From positions 6,696,001 to 6,760,000 of the forward strand of contig JAPEHQ010000001.1 in NCBI GenBank assembly GCA_027405735.1: a DNA stretch of 64,000 nt, given 5' to 3'. Positions 1-14,757 of the stretch are shown one piece after another. Within the stretch, counting starts at the first letter, position 1; each line of letters begins with the position of its first letter. This DNA comes from Mucor racemosus (taxonomy: Eukaryota; Mucoromycota; Mucoromycetes; Mucorales; Mucoraceae). The notes beneath the pieces are model-generated. The model worked only from the letters and a program-made list of their open reading frames with translations, made no database searches and had not been told where the DNA came from. The position numbers and the translations under genes are program-made.

Positions 1-1010
1 CTGGTTGTCAAAAAAAAAAACAAAAAAACAGGGGGACCATCGTGTTTTTGAATAAACCCTAAAATTTGAGTTCCATTAATGACGTCTTCAAAATTTAGTG
101 TAATTTGATTGAAATGCTGTTTATAAACTTGAACCACAATGTAAATGCAATCATCTGTGTTATAGAAATCATTGTTTTAGAGAGCGGTATATATTAGCAA
201 TTTTATTTCGGGAGAGAAATTAATGGCCTATAGAGACAAGATACATCTATTTTGGAAACTTAACTAAATTTGACTCAATATTGGGCGAAAAAATTTGAAA
301 ATTATCCGAAAACCATCTGAAACCATCCAGAATTTAAGTGGCAACAAAACTGTATCCTGAGGAACTTCGATCCAAGTAACTTCCAAATTTGCACGAGAGT
401 TTGGTGCGCATCATCGTCCACGTAATGATGTTGAATGGCAACTTTCACAACCTACTGTCTGTTGAAAAAATAGTCGCCGAAGTGCACCTATATTTTGTTG
501 CACACTTTCATTGAAAACAATTTAAATAAGGCATCTATAAATACTGATCCAAATAAGCTGCGACTCCACATAGACATAGATATGAATATTCATTAAAGGC
601 ATTTCAGATACAGTATCAGCTTCTATGGGCTATTGTGCATTCGATAGGTTTGAACAACAAGTTGGTTATCTTCTATTTATGCCTTGTATGAAGGTCAATA
701 AGCTCATTCGCTCTCGACGGATATGGATCCAAATAACCTCCCGTTGTAATAGCAGGTACTTTTTATGTTGGTCAACTGAATTGCAAAAGGTTTAGCCGCC
801 TGAGTTGCTGTAGAAATGGAGAAATAAAAACTCATAAATGTTCAAATTTCAAACTATTCTGTATCACTTGTTTCAGATATTCCTTGAAATTTTTTATAAA
901 ATCAAATAATGATTCAAAATTAAATTTTGAGGTTAGACTTAATGCACAGTGAGCCTATGAATAACATACAATCCTGGTCTCATTAATTAAAAATTATTTT
1001 TGAATGATCA
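1..1010. repeat. Dispersed AT-rich repeat R3, divergent copy
   Basis: No supported gene. From about 400 to 1010 the sequence is recognisably similar to 5100-5740 (same strand) and 28400-28840 (opposite strand). Shared landmarks are the phrase around 'atccaaataagc', a 'cagatnttccttgaaa-ttttataaaat' stretch, and 'aatgcacagtg' followed by a 'cattaatta' block. Copies are diverged by substitutions and small indels, so this looks like an old repeat. The first 400 bases hold nothing else I recognise. Confidence 0.6.
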
Positions 1011-1129
1011 ATGCACGGCTGTCAAAAAGAAACCTGTTTTCCTTAGATTAAAAAGTTCCACTACTTTGAGGCTTCAAATCTTTGCAAAAGGGCAAGCTTT
1101 ACTGACACTTTCTAATAATAGTAAAATTT

Positions 1130-2150
1130 GTTTTGAAACGCTCCATAACAGATATGATAGTATACATATTTTTTGAGCACTTTTATTTTTCTGACACTTT
1201 TTTGACACTTTTTTTTTTTTTACATCCATATCATCCACCTCGTTAAGCTCTCTCAGACCCAATATAGTTTTTTTTTTCTTCAAAATACTGATATTTCGTG
1301 GAAATATCTTTCTCAAAAATGTGTACAAAAAGATACCTTCGTTTCTAGCTTCAATTTTTTCATTGTATACCATTATATTTGACATCTTAGATTGATTTCT
1401 TAAGCGGGGTAAAAGCAAGTGTTTCACTTTTGAAGCCTTTATACTCGCTGAGAAATCAACATGAATAGAAATAAGTCTTTTGTCAATATTCTGTAGCATA
1501 TTAAGTATAGCCCTACATTTTGTATTTCCTGATTATCTATTGAAATGGGGGCACGCTCCGATTTTGAATATCACCATATAAAATTATATAATTAGATATG
1601 CACATGTAACTGAGCTTGAATCCAAAAAGTGTTCAAATGGAAAAAAAATCCAAAAAATCCAAAAAAATCCAAAAAAAAATCTTGTATGTTTAATTACTCA
1701 CAAAAATGCATAGCAAGTTGGACTAGCGTATTAAATGTTTTAGGTTCAGTTTTTGATTCTGAATCGATCTGTGTAGGTTTTAAAAATATTTTTCTCATAA
1801 AATCTCTAGTAAATTTAGTGTCAAATTTTAACGGTTTTTGATCAAAAAGTACCCTTCATTCAAATGCAACCCTTAAATATTTTATTTTCACATTATGCGC
1901 AACAAAATTATCTACAAAATGAGTATTTATACGTAGTTGTAGCCCTATTTTTGGTGGGGATATACATTTTTTTGATCATTTTTTTTGGTCGGCAAAAATT
2001 TACCCTTGTATATCCTCGTCCAAAATTGATCCTTTTTTGTATCACCAAAAATCAATCATTCAACCTCAAATTTCTCGATCAAAAATCAATATTTTTTGAC
2101 GAGATAAAATTCATTAGATAGAAGTTAATGAGTACTATCCTATGGCTTTA
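1130..2150 (-). repeat. Divergent partial copy of repeat R2
   Basis: Read on the minus strand, 1150-1530 matches the part of R2 seen at 38050-38280 and 57890-58120 ('ggaaatatctttctcaaaaatgtgtac' region on plus). The 1629-1850 stretch resembles the upstream half of R2 ('agcgtattaaat', 'ttttgattctgaatc'), so the copy appears rearranged. Long T and A runs interrupt it. Short open frames here are chance or repeat-derived and show no domain. Confidence 0.45.
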
Positions 2151-2845
2151 GCTTTGCATACCAGGCATCCCTTCATGGATCTCTATAACAGAAAAAATAC
2201 TCTCTGTTGTATTCCACCTACTAGTATCATACATTATCACCTTCTACAGTATCAATACATCTTACAATCTATTGACTACGACATGTATTGAAGTGCAAGT
2301 CTTGATATCAGATATAAGAAACTCCTAGCGTACCAAGTTTAATCCAGTAATTACCAAGAACGCTTGGACCTCAATTATGACACCACATTATTTCATCCCA
2401 GCAGTTAACCAATCAAGTAGTTATCAAATCAACATCCAAGCATATTTAGCGCAGCATTGAAACAAGACAACTCACAAGCTCTGCAAGAACTGTTAAATTA
2501 CGATTGATCCATTTCAATCCATAGGTTACTATCAAACAGATCCAATGGTTCAATAGTACCTTAAATTACATTTCAGGATCTCAATGTCAAATCAACATAA
2601 AAGGCCATACTTTTATATCTAAATAAACGATATCTTGTTTTTATTATACAGTTGAAGAACTGATTAATTACTCATTCTTTTATAATTGTATTCTTTTTTA
2701 AGTACTATTTATCAATCCTGAAAATATACGACAGTATTAAATTATAAATCAAGCTTTTCATAGCATACTTTATAACAATTACAGTGGCATATTTCTAAGT
2801 TTAGATTGATATTTATCATAAGGCCTACTGATGATACTACTTTCA
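2151..2845. other. Gene-free AT-rich interval
   Basis: No coding, RNA or repeat feature that I can support. It lies between the R2 fragment and copy A of the dynein-fragment repeat and shows no match to the flank of the other copies. Confidence 0.4.
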
Positions 2846-5085
2846 ATGGAACCAGTTAATTTAATTTATGGAATTTGAATGCAAATACCGAGGAACAATT
2901 TGTAAATGCTTAATAAGTTGGTTCTAATAAAGCATTGAATACACTGGATTGGGACAAGAGGGCAGAAAGGCGACAATAGGTTCCAGTGATGGCCACGTTT
3001 ATGTTTATGATATTGGAGAGGTAAGACTAAAGCTCAATGTAGATTACCTCTACCGCAATAATTATAAAGTACGACTATATTATCATCAAATAAACTACCA
3101 TACAGTATTAATATGTACAAATATTTACAGTAATAAGCTTGATACAAATGGGTACAACATTGTAAGTTCTTGAAAAAGTTATGAGGTATTATATAATCTC
3201 TTATTTTTAAGTCCTACAAGGCTTATAAGCGGAATATTAATTTAGAAAATTATTTTTATCCAGATCACCAATTTTGACATTTTTTAAATTTTTTTTTTTT
3301 GTTTTGCAGATCTAGAGTGAATTATACTTCCAATTATAAAAACAAAAAATATACACATATACAAAATTTAGCGCTCTATTTGCTCAATAAAAAATAGCAA
3401 ACATTTTTATTGCAAAATATTACATGAAAATCCTTTAATCAAAAAACCGTTTTTGGGCTAAAAGTACAAAGTTTCATTACTTAACATTTAATATTAAGCT
3501 TTTATAAAATGTGTATTACCTATAGCTACAATTTTCTCTCACAATTTAGTGTATTTAAACGTTGATTTTGGTATCAAAATTTGATTTTTCTGTTTTTTGA
3601 TGAAAATCATGAGGGTTGGTAAGGATAAAATGAGCCCCGAAAATGTCCGCTACAAAAACTGAATTTTCAGATCTTACATGGTTAAATATAAGAAAAGTAA
3701 AAAAAGAAAAACTTTTTTTATTTAAAGCTTAGATATACTATAGTATAAGAGACTTACCCGTTCAATCTTGCTATGCTCAATTACGGCATCGCTCTACGGG
3801 CTCGCTTTTGCAATTTTTTAATGAATTTATGATATGACAGACGGATTTTCTGGTAGAAAAATGTATTTTTCTATGATAACATATATTGCCTATTCCGTTT
3901 AGTTTATGGTTTATGCGCTGTAATGCTGCTTCTACATTGGCTTAAATGAGCAATTTAATTGGTTTTAATTACGCTAAATAATTTAAAGCCTTGAAAATCC
4001 TTTTCTACGTGCATTGTTTCTCTCTTTTTGTTTTCATATTCCAAGGATATTATTCACCGTTTGACAAGGCATATCAGACTACTGTATTATCAAGCTGGTA
4101 TTCTTTTCTTTTATCTGCTAACATAAGGGGCTAATATTTTTGATATAGGTAGCAGTCTATGTTAGAGGCTGATATTTTCAGTTAATTGCATTCTAAGATC
4201 AAATTGAAGGCGATGATATTTATTATTTATATCTGCTCAATGAAAAGCTAGAACTGGCTACAAACCCACGAAATGTTTCAGAAAAGTGATGAAATTTCAA
4301 ATGGTGGTATAGAAATACAAAAAAAGAGTATTCTAATGTCTTGTATAATAATAATAACCATAGTTCTGATCTTAGCTATACTTGAAAACAAATCCTTTTA
4401 GAGCTGACAATCGTAAACTAAAATGGTAAGTTTAAAGAAGGTTAATTTGTTTGAATTTTATGAGCGATAAAGTAACATCTATAACCTTAGATTTGGCTTG
4501 CATATAAATGTGAACAGTAAGTGTTATTTAAGCTTATACTCGAGCAAAAACCATTATTGCTATAAACATTAAAGCTATAAGCATATTTACAAATGATGAT
4601 AATCGTAAATATATTGGTTCTTGCATGTATTGCTCTATATCAACAACGTTTTGAATTGTATTACTATAATCTATATTAATAAAAGCAAATGTAATTTAAA
4701 AACCCATTCCAGTAAAAAATGGAATGAAATTTTGAGAACGGCACCACGACGATGCTCATATACAAACTAATTTATGCCCATACAATCAGCTCATTGTGTG
4801 CATGGCCAGATTTTGTTATTATGCACAAATAAAAATAATGATGTGTTTATGGGCAATTCTACTATTATGCACACATGGGACTAATGTCATGCATACGGAA
4901 AGAATTTATAATTCTGCACATACAGGCTATTTGTTGTGCTCGTGTGCAGTTTCTGTTGTTGTGCCCATGTGCATCTTGTTATCTTTTTAACCGTATTCAT
5001 GAAGCACAATAACTCAGGCTATAGTGTGTAGCCCACCACCTGGGGACAACAAAATCATCTTGTGCAGCACAGGTCGGCCGTAGTG
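2846..5085 (+). repeat. Mobile repeat R1, copy A (carries dynein IC fragment)
   Basis: First of four R1 copies (others: 28841-31640 minus, 33600-36467 plus, 60040-61020 minus). It starts in a decayed dynein intermediate chain WD40 exon (2850-3020) and ends at GGCCGTAGTG (5076-5085), the terminal motif also seen at 28841 (inverted). Inside are shared blocks such as 'aaaaccgtttttgggc' (about 3443) and the subterminal region 4735-5075 rich in TGTGCA/GCACA/ATGGGCA words. Copy A lacks the 431-bp solo LTR found in copies B and C; the unoccupied target ATATC is at 4071-4075. Confidence 0.75.
2850..3019 (+). pseudogene. Captured dynein intermediate chain fragment, copy A
   Basis: The reading 'GQEGRKATIGSSDGHVYVYDIGE' (2949-3020, split here as GSSDGHVYVYDIGE) followed by a GT donor matches the C-terminal WD40 signature of cytoplasmic dynein intermediate chains (N-A-L-N-rich helix, then G-S-D-G-x-x-Y-D-V/I-G-E). 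Upstream, 2850-2905 keeps traces of the preceding exon (NLW.LN.NTEE). The frame is broken and no full gene surrounds it, so it is a pseudo-exon carried by the repeat. Dynein identity is inferred from motif memory of the family, not from a search. Confidence 0.6.
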
Positions 5086-5745
5086 GTAGGTACACATCAC
5101 TTACACAATAATCGCAAAGGAAAAATTTTATAACCTACCGTGTATCCAAAAAATCATCGCCAAAGTCCATATATTGTTTTTTGCATACTTATTTATTGAA
5201 AGCAATTTAAATACGATCTCTATAAATACTGTTTCAAGTAATCTGTCACTTTACATGGATATAGGTATAAACAGGAACTACAAATATTTTAAATATCAGC
5301 ATCCAAGTTTTATCGTGTATTCCTTAAAGGTTGAGCAACAAGCTGGTTACCTGCTTAATTTACGCCTACTACTAATGTCAGTAAACTCACAAATTCTCGC
5401 CGAATATGGATCCAAATAAGCACTCGTTGCAATGATAAGTACGTCTAGTGTCTATCCACATAACTGCAAAGCTTCGGCCTCCTCAAATTGCTGCGAAAAT
5501 GGGACATGAAAATGCTCACTTGTTTAAATTATTTTTTTGTATGGATTGATTCAGATGTTCTTTGAAAATTTTATAAAATTAAATAAGGGTTCGAAATTAA
5601 ATTTTGAAGCTGCACTTCATGCACAGTAGATGTACGAAGAACATATCCTAATTTCATTAGCTAAAAACTGTTTTTGAAGGATTTTTGGACACGTTTTTGT
5701 AAAAAATAGTCTTTTCTTCTGCTTAAAAGAAATTTAGTAAATGGA
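5086..5745 (+). repeat. Repeat R3, copy flanking R1 copy A
   Basis: Directly abuts the GGCCGTAGTG end of R1 copy A. The same junction (flank 'ggtacacatcactt') is found inverted at 28400-28840 beside copy B, so R1 and R3 have been duplicated together. The internal sequence matches 28430-28830 closely and 400-1010 more distantly. Confidence 0.65.
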
Positions 5746-6764
5746 AAAATGCCTGTAATCAGTGAATACTGATCCAAATAAGCTAAAATTTTCAATTATA
5801 TACTACAGCTGTAACAGTATCTAGGATTAAAACTTTTTGCATCCATTGAATTGCTGCTTAAATCCTAAGAATAGAACGCCCACTTTCTTGAGTGGGTTAA
5901 ATCCGCCAAAGCTAGCATATATAGCAATGAAACTAACGAGATTAACAAGTAAACGTCCTCTTCATGTATAATTAAAGTTATAATACAATGTATTCTACAT
6001 CTATTTTTCGAAAAAGAATATTTGATATTTAATATCGATTTAATCGGCTGTACGGAAATAAATATATACAAGAAAAAATACCAGAAAATAATCGTAAATT
6101 TTTGTTCATTGATTGAGTTGCTTCACCAGGTAGTTAGCTATCAATAGTCAATAAAAAATATATCGTAATATAGACAACAGGAAATGTGGATTTTTGAGAG
6201 AGTGATTGATAAAACAAGTTATAAGCTAAATTATTGGCGTGAAAATAATTCTCGACAGCAGTGGCTTTTATGCGATTGCAAAGCTAAATAATATAATTCT
6301 ACTCACGTTAATAACAAAAGGAGATCTTTTCAACAATAATCAATATCTCTAATAGACTCTTTACAACATCATATATTTGCATAGATCGAATTGATTTTTC
6401 CGTTATATGTTACTGATTGGATATATAAAATGACACGTAGCTATGACAAAGTAGGTTTCGGATCGCGCATAGTATATGCAAGCGAGTTCTTGCTTTCGAT
6501 GATAAGGGAATGACAATTACTTTAAAGGACTTACTCGATCAAAGATATCAATTACATTATATTATCAATTGACTGAAAATATTATATATCATAATGAAAG
6601 TGAACATCCAACGAGGTTCTCCGCAAAACAATCAAAATCCGTAGCAATAATGCACTACCCAAGGAGTTTGAATGATACGATTTACAAAAATTTTCTTACT
6701 GATATAAATATAATGTTAGCAAAGTAATGAATGAGATATCTTCTCGACTTTTCATTCAAATACA
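5746..6764. other. Intergenic region upstream of the WD40 gene
   Basis: AT-rich, no supported gene. It contains the presumed promoter of the CMR1-like gene; no clear TATA or operator could be assigned. Confidence 0.4.
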
Positions 6765-8404
6765 ATGTCAAATTTATCAGAATATGAAAAGAAACGATTA
6801 GAAAATATTAGGTAAATTCCAAGCATATATAACAATAATTATCGTCAATTCACTCTCTTAATGACCGTATCATAGGGCAAATGAAGCATTGTTGCGTGGT
6901 TTAGACCTTCCTACTAAAAAGGCACCAAGTGAAAAGAAGAATTTAAAGAAGCATATCCCAAAACCAGCACCAAAAAAACCTCAGCAAGCCACTCGTACCT
7001 CTTCTCGTATTCGTGGAGAAGAACCTGATTTAACAAATCTTGAATATACTGAACCAACAATGAAGAGGCAAAAGTATAACGAAAAGACTGATGAAACGAT
7101 GAGCGAACAAGACCAAAAGAAATTTTTAGGAGTTCTTGAAGATGCACTAAAGGTACCTAATACGATACCTACTGTCAAGAAAGAGTATGAACCAAAACAA
7201 ATCAAATCTTACGAATCATTGCAAAATACATTACAAAAATTGGAGATTCGACATGAATGGACTACTGTCAAAGTGACAACCAGTCGTATTACAAATTGTC
7301 TGTAAGTTGGGTCAAAATATCAAATAAAGGGTACAGAAATTTTAAACTTTTATACATTAGATTTCATCCTTCTCAAAGTAAAATCCTTGGTTGCGCAGCT
7401 GATACTGATGGGTGGATTGGATTTTGGGATGTTAATGGTCGAGAAGAAAATGAAGATCCTGTTACATATAAATACAGACCTCATAGACGTACTGTAACTG
7501 ACATGCATTTCAATCCCGTTGATAATTCCAAGTTATTATCTTCTTCTTATGATGGCTTTATTAGAGTATTTGATATGAATACAGCCAAATTTGACACTCT
7601 TGAGTTGGGATCAAACAAATACTCCATCTCTGGGTTTGACATGACTCAAGATGGACACTGTGTAGGGTTTAGTATTTTACCTTTTCAACAAATCAATATT
7701 AATTAATAGGGGTTTATAGGCTTGGTTTACTACATCTGATGGTGAATTGGGATTTGTTGATACTCGAGTTGAAAAAGATGCCGTTGTATATAGAGTTAAA
7801 GATAAAAAAGTTGGTTGCGTTCATTTAAACCCAGTGCACCAACATCTCATGGCGTTGGCATCAAACGACAGAACTAGTACCATTTGGGATTTGCGCATGT
7901 GGAATGATTCCGATGAGGTAGAGCCTTTACAGTCTATTGAACATGGTTATTCTGTAACTAGTAACTATTGGTCACCAAATGGTGACATGTTGGCCACAAC
8001 TGCATACGACAGTTTCATCAGATTGTTTGATTTAAATGAAGAAAAAACCTTGGATTTGAAAACTGCAATTAAGCATAATTGTGTTACTGGAAGGTAGTAG
8101 CAGTAAAGAATATTGGTAAAATACATTGTTTATTTAAATTATAATATTGTGTAGATGGGTAACAAATCTCCGTGCAAGATGGAATAGAAACCAGACACAA
8201 GGATTAAATAATCAACATTTGATAATTGGAAATATGGAACATACATTAGACATCATTTCAGGCGAAACCGGAAAAGAAATTGCCTCATTGTATGATAAAG
8301 ATCATATTACGGCTATACCATCTGTTGCACAATTTCATCCAAGTACTGCAAATCCTGTCATCTTGGCTGGAAATGGATCGGGAAGAATGGTATGCTGGAG
8401 TTAA
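6765..8404 (+). CDS. CMR1: Cmr1/WDR76-family WD40 DNA-damage-binding protein
   Basis: Five exons: 6765-6811, 6876-7301, 7361-7661, 7720-8093, 8155-8404 (465 aa). All introns are GT-AG and 58-64 nt. The N-terminus MSNLSEYEKKRLENIRANEA is the family hallmark (yeast Cmr1 begins MPEL-x-E-F-Q-KKRLENIK). It is followed by a basic linker with a TSSRIRGE motif, then WD40 blades from about residue 150 (LGCAADTDGWIGFWDV, LLSSSYDGFIRVFD, ALASNDRTSTIWDLR, ATTAYDSFIRLFD, GNGSGRMVCWS). Known role in yeast and man: chromatin- and DNA-binding protein of replication-stress and quality-control compartments. The start is set by the conserved N-terminus and lack of an alternative. Its TAA overlaps the stop codon of the convergent gene. 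Confidence 0.9.
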
Positions 8405-9570
8405 GAAGTGCCGTAAAATAAACGTTCTATAAAATTACCCGCACTCCATCTATTATTATAATCATCTTGCTTTTGCTGTTGCTGTTGTTGCTGTTGTTGT
8501 ATAGCAGTTTTCAATAAAATTTGTCTGCGTTGTTCCATATGAGGTATATCTGATGTATTTGTTGTCGCTGCAGTAGTCATTGTAGGAATAACAGCAGATG
8601 AAAATGTGCGTTGTTGCAAAACTGGCTTCTTGGGAGGCTTCTTTTTATCTAAACTTTGTTGACATCGTATCAAACTTTCCATCATTGGATCTTGATATTT
8701 ACGCACACAACGGTATTCTTTACCCATTTTCTCCATTTCTCTTGTTAATCGAATCATATTTTTAGGATGAGCGATATTATTTTCATCATGAATCAAACTT
8801 TGTTCACGTTGCAATAATAATTTTTGTTGTGTGCGAGTCATACCAGATGGTTGTTGAGCAATAGCCGCTGAAGCAACATTACAGACTTTCTTGTTGCTGC
8901 TGTTGTTGTTACTATGTTCAACAAATTGAGATTTTAATAAAGGCTTTTTAGAAGTATTTCTGTTAGTAACAGCGGTTGCAGCAGCAGTAGTAGTAGCAGC
9001 AGATTTCTTATCGGGTACCACTAGATTGTCTGCTGTGACATGAAGTGGCTGCTCAATAGGCGCTGCTGGTGTAGTATGTGAAACGTGAAATGTAGGTTTT
9101 TTATCTAAAGGAGTTGTTGTGGTTGGAGGTGGAGTTGTAGGAGGAGAATTGGGTGATATCACCTCTTCTTCTTCTTCTTTTTCTTCTTCTTCTTCATCAT
9201 CATTATTATTTAGTTGTTGATCATTACCTTGATTCTTGGTTGTATTGTTGCTAACAGCAGGTGTAAAACCTGTCATTCCGCCCTTTCGCTCCACAGATGA
9301 AAGGCGAGTTAAAGACTTATTAGATTGCGATCTTTTCATAGGTTTTCTATCTTCATTATCCTCATTATTATTGCTATGAGCTCTTGCCATAGGGGCTAAC
9401 TTTGATACATGAACTCTACCACTAGAACGTCTTTTGACATGATGTCTAGTAGGTCTTTTATTATTGGTAGTTGTGGTAGTAATAGTGCCTGTACTAGTTG
9501 TAGGAGAAGGTGGAAGATCTCCTACTGCAAACTTTTTTGATTTCTTGATCTGATCATCGTTTAATGTCAT
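8401..9570 (-). CDS. TCO89: TORC1 subunit Tco89-like protein
   Basis: Single exon, 389 aa, mostly low complexity (Thr-rich, an acidic run near 126-136, a poly-Q run near the C-terminus). Residues 244-305 carry the diagnostic block: RTQQKLLLQREQSL, a spacer, then EMEKMGKEYRCVRKYQDPMMESLIRCQ. This parallels the yeast Tco89 segment (RTQRKLWLQRENSI ... EYSNVKRFYNPLDEALLRVQ) by my recollection of that protein. An N-terminal KRSQSNKSLTRL motif is also typical. Tco89 is a fungal-specific TORC1 component on the vacuole surface linked to stress and wall integrity. The gene is much shorter than yeast Tco89 (about 800 aa). Identification rests on two short conserved blocks. Confidence 0.7.
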   Translation of the reverse strand: MTLNDDQIKKSKKFAVGDLPPSPTTSTGTITTTTTNNKRPTRHHVKRRSSGRVHVSKLAPMARAHSNNNEDNEDRKPMKRSQSNKSLTRLSSVERKGGMTGFTPAVSNNTTKNQGNDQQLNNNDDEEEEEKEEEEEVISPNSPPTTPPPTTTTPLDKKPTFHVSHTTPAAPIEQPLHVTADNLVVPDKKSAATTTAAATAVTNRNTSKKPLLKSQFVEHSNNNSSNKKVCNVASAAIAQQPSGMTRTQQKLLLQREQSLIHDENNIAHPKNMIRLTREMEKMGKEYRCVRKYQDPMMESLIRCQQSLDKKKPPKKPVLQQRTFSSAVIPTMTTAATTNTSDIPHMEQRRQILLKTAIQQQQQQQQQKQDDYNNRWSAGNFIERLFYGTS

Positions 9571-10713
9571 TTTTTTATATTGTATTTAAAAAAAGGTTTG
9601 AATGATGGAGGAAAGAGGGCATTTTTAGTTAAAAAAGAGTGACCATTTGTACTATTTTTTTTTTCCTTAATCGATGAATGAACCTTCTTGATGGATTTGT
9701 CATTTTTTAGGATGCCGCCTTTCTTTTTAGCTAAACAAACCATAGGATGATACTGTTGGTATCCAGGGGTTGATCTTTTTCATCCCATTTCCGTTGCCAT
9801 GGAGATTAACGAATCATCATTTTAAACACAGATTAGGCACCGAAAAATATAGGATTCATATTTTTGAATAAAAACCAAAGCATCGTTTGATTTTGTTCAT
9901 GTTGTAAACTAAATTTAAAGTATAATATATTATAAATGAATATGGTTGAGTACACGTGGGAATGTCGGATGGCGAAAGTAATAAATGGTTCCTATTCGTT
10001 TGATAAGAATCATGATTTGTTTGCTTTTTACTATAACTTTTTTTAAATGTAACCCGACATTCGAACATGAAAGCATTTTTATAGTGGTGATTATCACACA
10101 TTTGCGAGTGCCTAGTTCTTTTTCCCAAACGGCTATATATTATTGGTATATACGTATTTTCTTTTGTGTTTATGAAATATTCTAAAATCCGTTTAAATTG
10201 CATATTCCAAATGCAATAAATTTTATATTTATTTGAAAATAAATTAATCTTGACAAAATGTATACTGTCAGAAGAAAATCTAATTAAAGAATAGTGGATT
10301 TTTTCATATCTTTGCATCATGTTTATGCATAATTGGTTGTGTGATCAACAACTAAAATCAGCGGCAACAACAACAACAACAACAATGAATATGTAATTCA
10401 TTATTTTTTCTTTTAGAAAAGTGAATAAAACAATGTGTTGTCTCCTTTTATTTAATAAACAAAGAGTCTATAAATGCTCTTTAATCAAATCCAGTCTTGA
10501 ATCTACTCTTTCTTATCGTTTACATAATGAATCCAGGTACAACATCTATGAAAAACTATTACTTCGTGACGTCAGGGGAAAGTGGTGGTGGCTTCTTTGA
10601 AGCAGCTTTAATGAGTTTTTTATAAAGAAATTAAACGGTTCAACACATGTTTTCTTTTGTTTTTTCTCTTACTTGGAACGCAGATTTACTAGGAACAGTT
10701 TATTGCTAAAATT
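9571..10713. other. Divergent intergenic region with CAA microsatellite
   Basis: Separates the Tco89-like gene (minus) from the kinesin gene (plus) and must hold both promoters. A (CAA)n run lies at about 10364-10384. The open frames on both strands around 9856-10320 are overlapping shadows with no recognisable motif, so no gene is called. Confidence 0.45.
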
Positions 10714-14034
<3,321 letters not shown>

Positions 14035-14148
14035 TAAAAATTTAATAAATTGACCAATTTTTTTTAACTTTACACTATGTAAATAACAGTTTTATAATCA
14101 TTTATTTTGAAAGAGGGGGGGGGGGCATATTGTAATAAGGAAATATAA

Positions 14149-14706
14149 TTAAGCTGTGGCAGTTGCAGCAGCGACTGCAGCAGCAGCAGTACCTGTCAAT
14201 CTTCCAGCGTTTTTGGATGCCTTTAATGCAGATTTGACAGAAGCAAGAGATTTCTTGGACTTTTTCTTACCTTTCTTACTTAAACTAGCCATATAGACAA
14301 GACCATCATTTAAAGGATTGGTATCTTTGAGAGAAGCAGTAAATGTAAAAGTACCAGTGTAATGAGTGGTAGTTGTAGCAGCAGTAGGAATAGGTGTAGG
14401 TGTAGTAGTAGTAGAAGTAGTAGTAGTAGATGCAACAGCAGCAATGGAATTAGATGCAATTGGAACAGCAGTAGCAATAAAAGAAGAAGAAGAAGCAGCA
14501 GCATCATTACTTTCACTCAAATCAATGTTGAATACTGTATCATCACGCTTGCCTAATTGCTTGGAGATTTGAGACCCACCTAATCTAGGATTTCTAACCT
14601 TGTTAATAATTTTGCTTTCATTATCGGCAGCAGGAAGAGCCAGAACGAGGCAAAGAGAACAAGCTACAACAGCTAAAGCGAGAATAATTTGAGCACGAGT
14701 GTACAT
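14149..14706 (-). CDS. Small secreted Thr/Ala-rich protein, unknown function
   Basis: 185 aa from the ATG at 14706; a longer in-frame start at 14757 would put 17 residues before the signal peptide, so the inner start is preferred. Residues 1-24 are a good signal peptide (MYTRAQIILALAVVACSLCL then VLAL). A KR dibasic site at 53-54 suits Kex2 cleavage. The middle is Ser/Thr/Pro-rich (TTTTSTTTTPTPIP) and likely O-glycosylated; then KKGKKKSKKS and an Ala/Thr-rich end. No GPI signal is evident. The microsatellite-like GTA/GCA repeats make the antisense frames spuriously open. Function cannot be assigned; a wall or secreted matrix role is only inference. Confidence 0.65.
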   Translation of the reverse strand: MYTRAQIILALAVVACSLCLVLALPAADNESKIINKVRNPRLGGSQISKQLGKRDDTVFNIDLSESNDAAASSSSFIATAVPIASNSIAAVASTTTTSTTTTPTPIPTAATTTTHYTGTFTFTASLKDTNPLNDGLVYMASLSKKGKKKSKKSLASVKSALKASKNAGRLTGTAAAAVAAATATA

Positions 14707-14757
14707 TTTTTTTTTTAGGGATGGAAAGAAGGAAAGAGCTAATGAAGCCATTTCCAT

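Noticed and set aside
1074..1499. 141-residue minus-strand open frame
   Set aside because: Lies in a copy of repeat R2; the frame is not kept in the other copies.
4796..4990. Cys-rich 64-residue frame, with a relative at 36218-36412
   Set aside because: Encoded by the GTGCA-word subterminal array of R1; similarity reflects repeat homology, not a conserved peptide.
14115..14125. Run of eleven G
   Set aside because: Homopolymer between genes with no partner; too little to call a G-quadruplex or regulatory site.
14310..14572. Leu-rich and Ser-rich frames overlapping the secreted-protein gene
   Set aside because: They arise from trinucleotide repeats read in other frames; only the frame with a signal peptide is credible.
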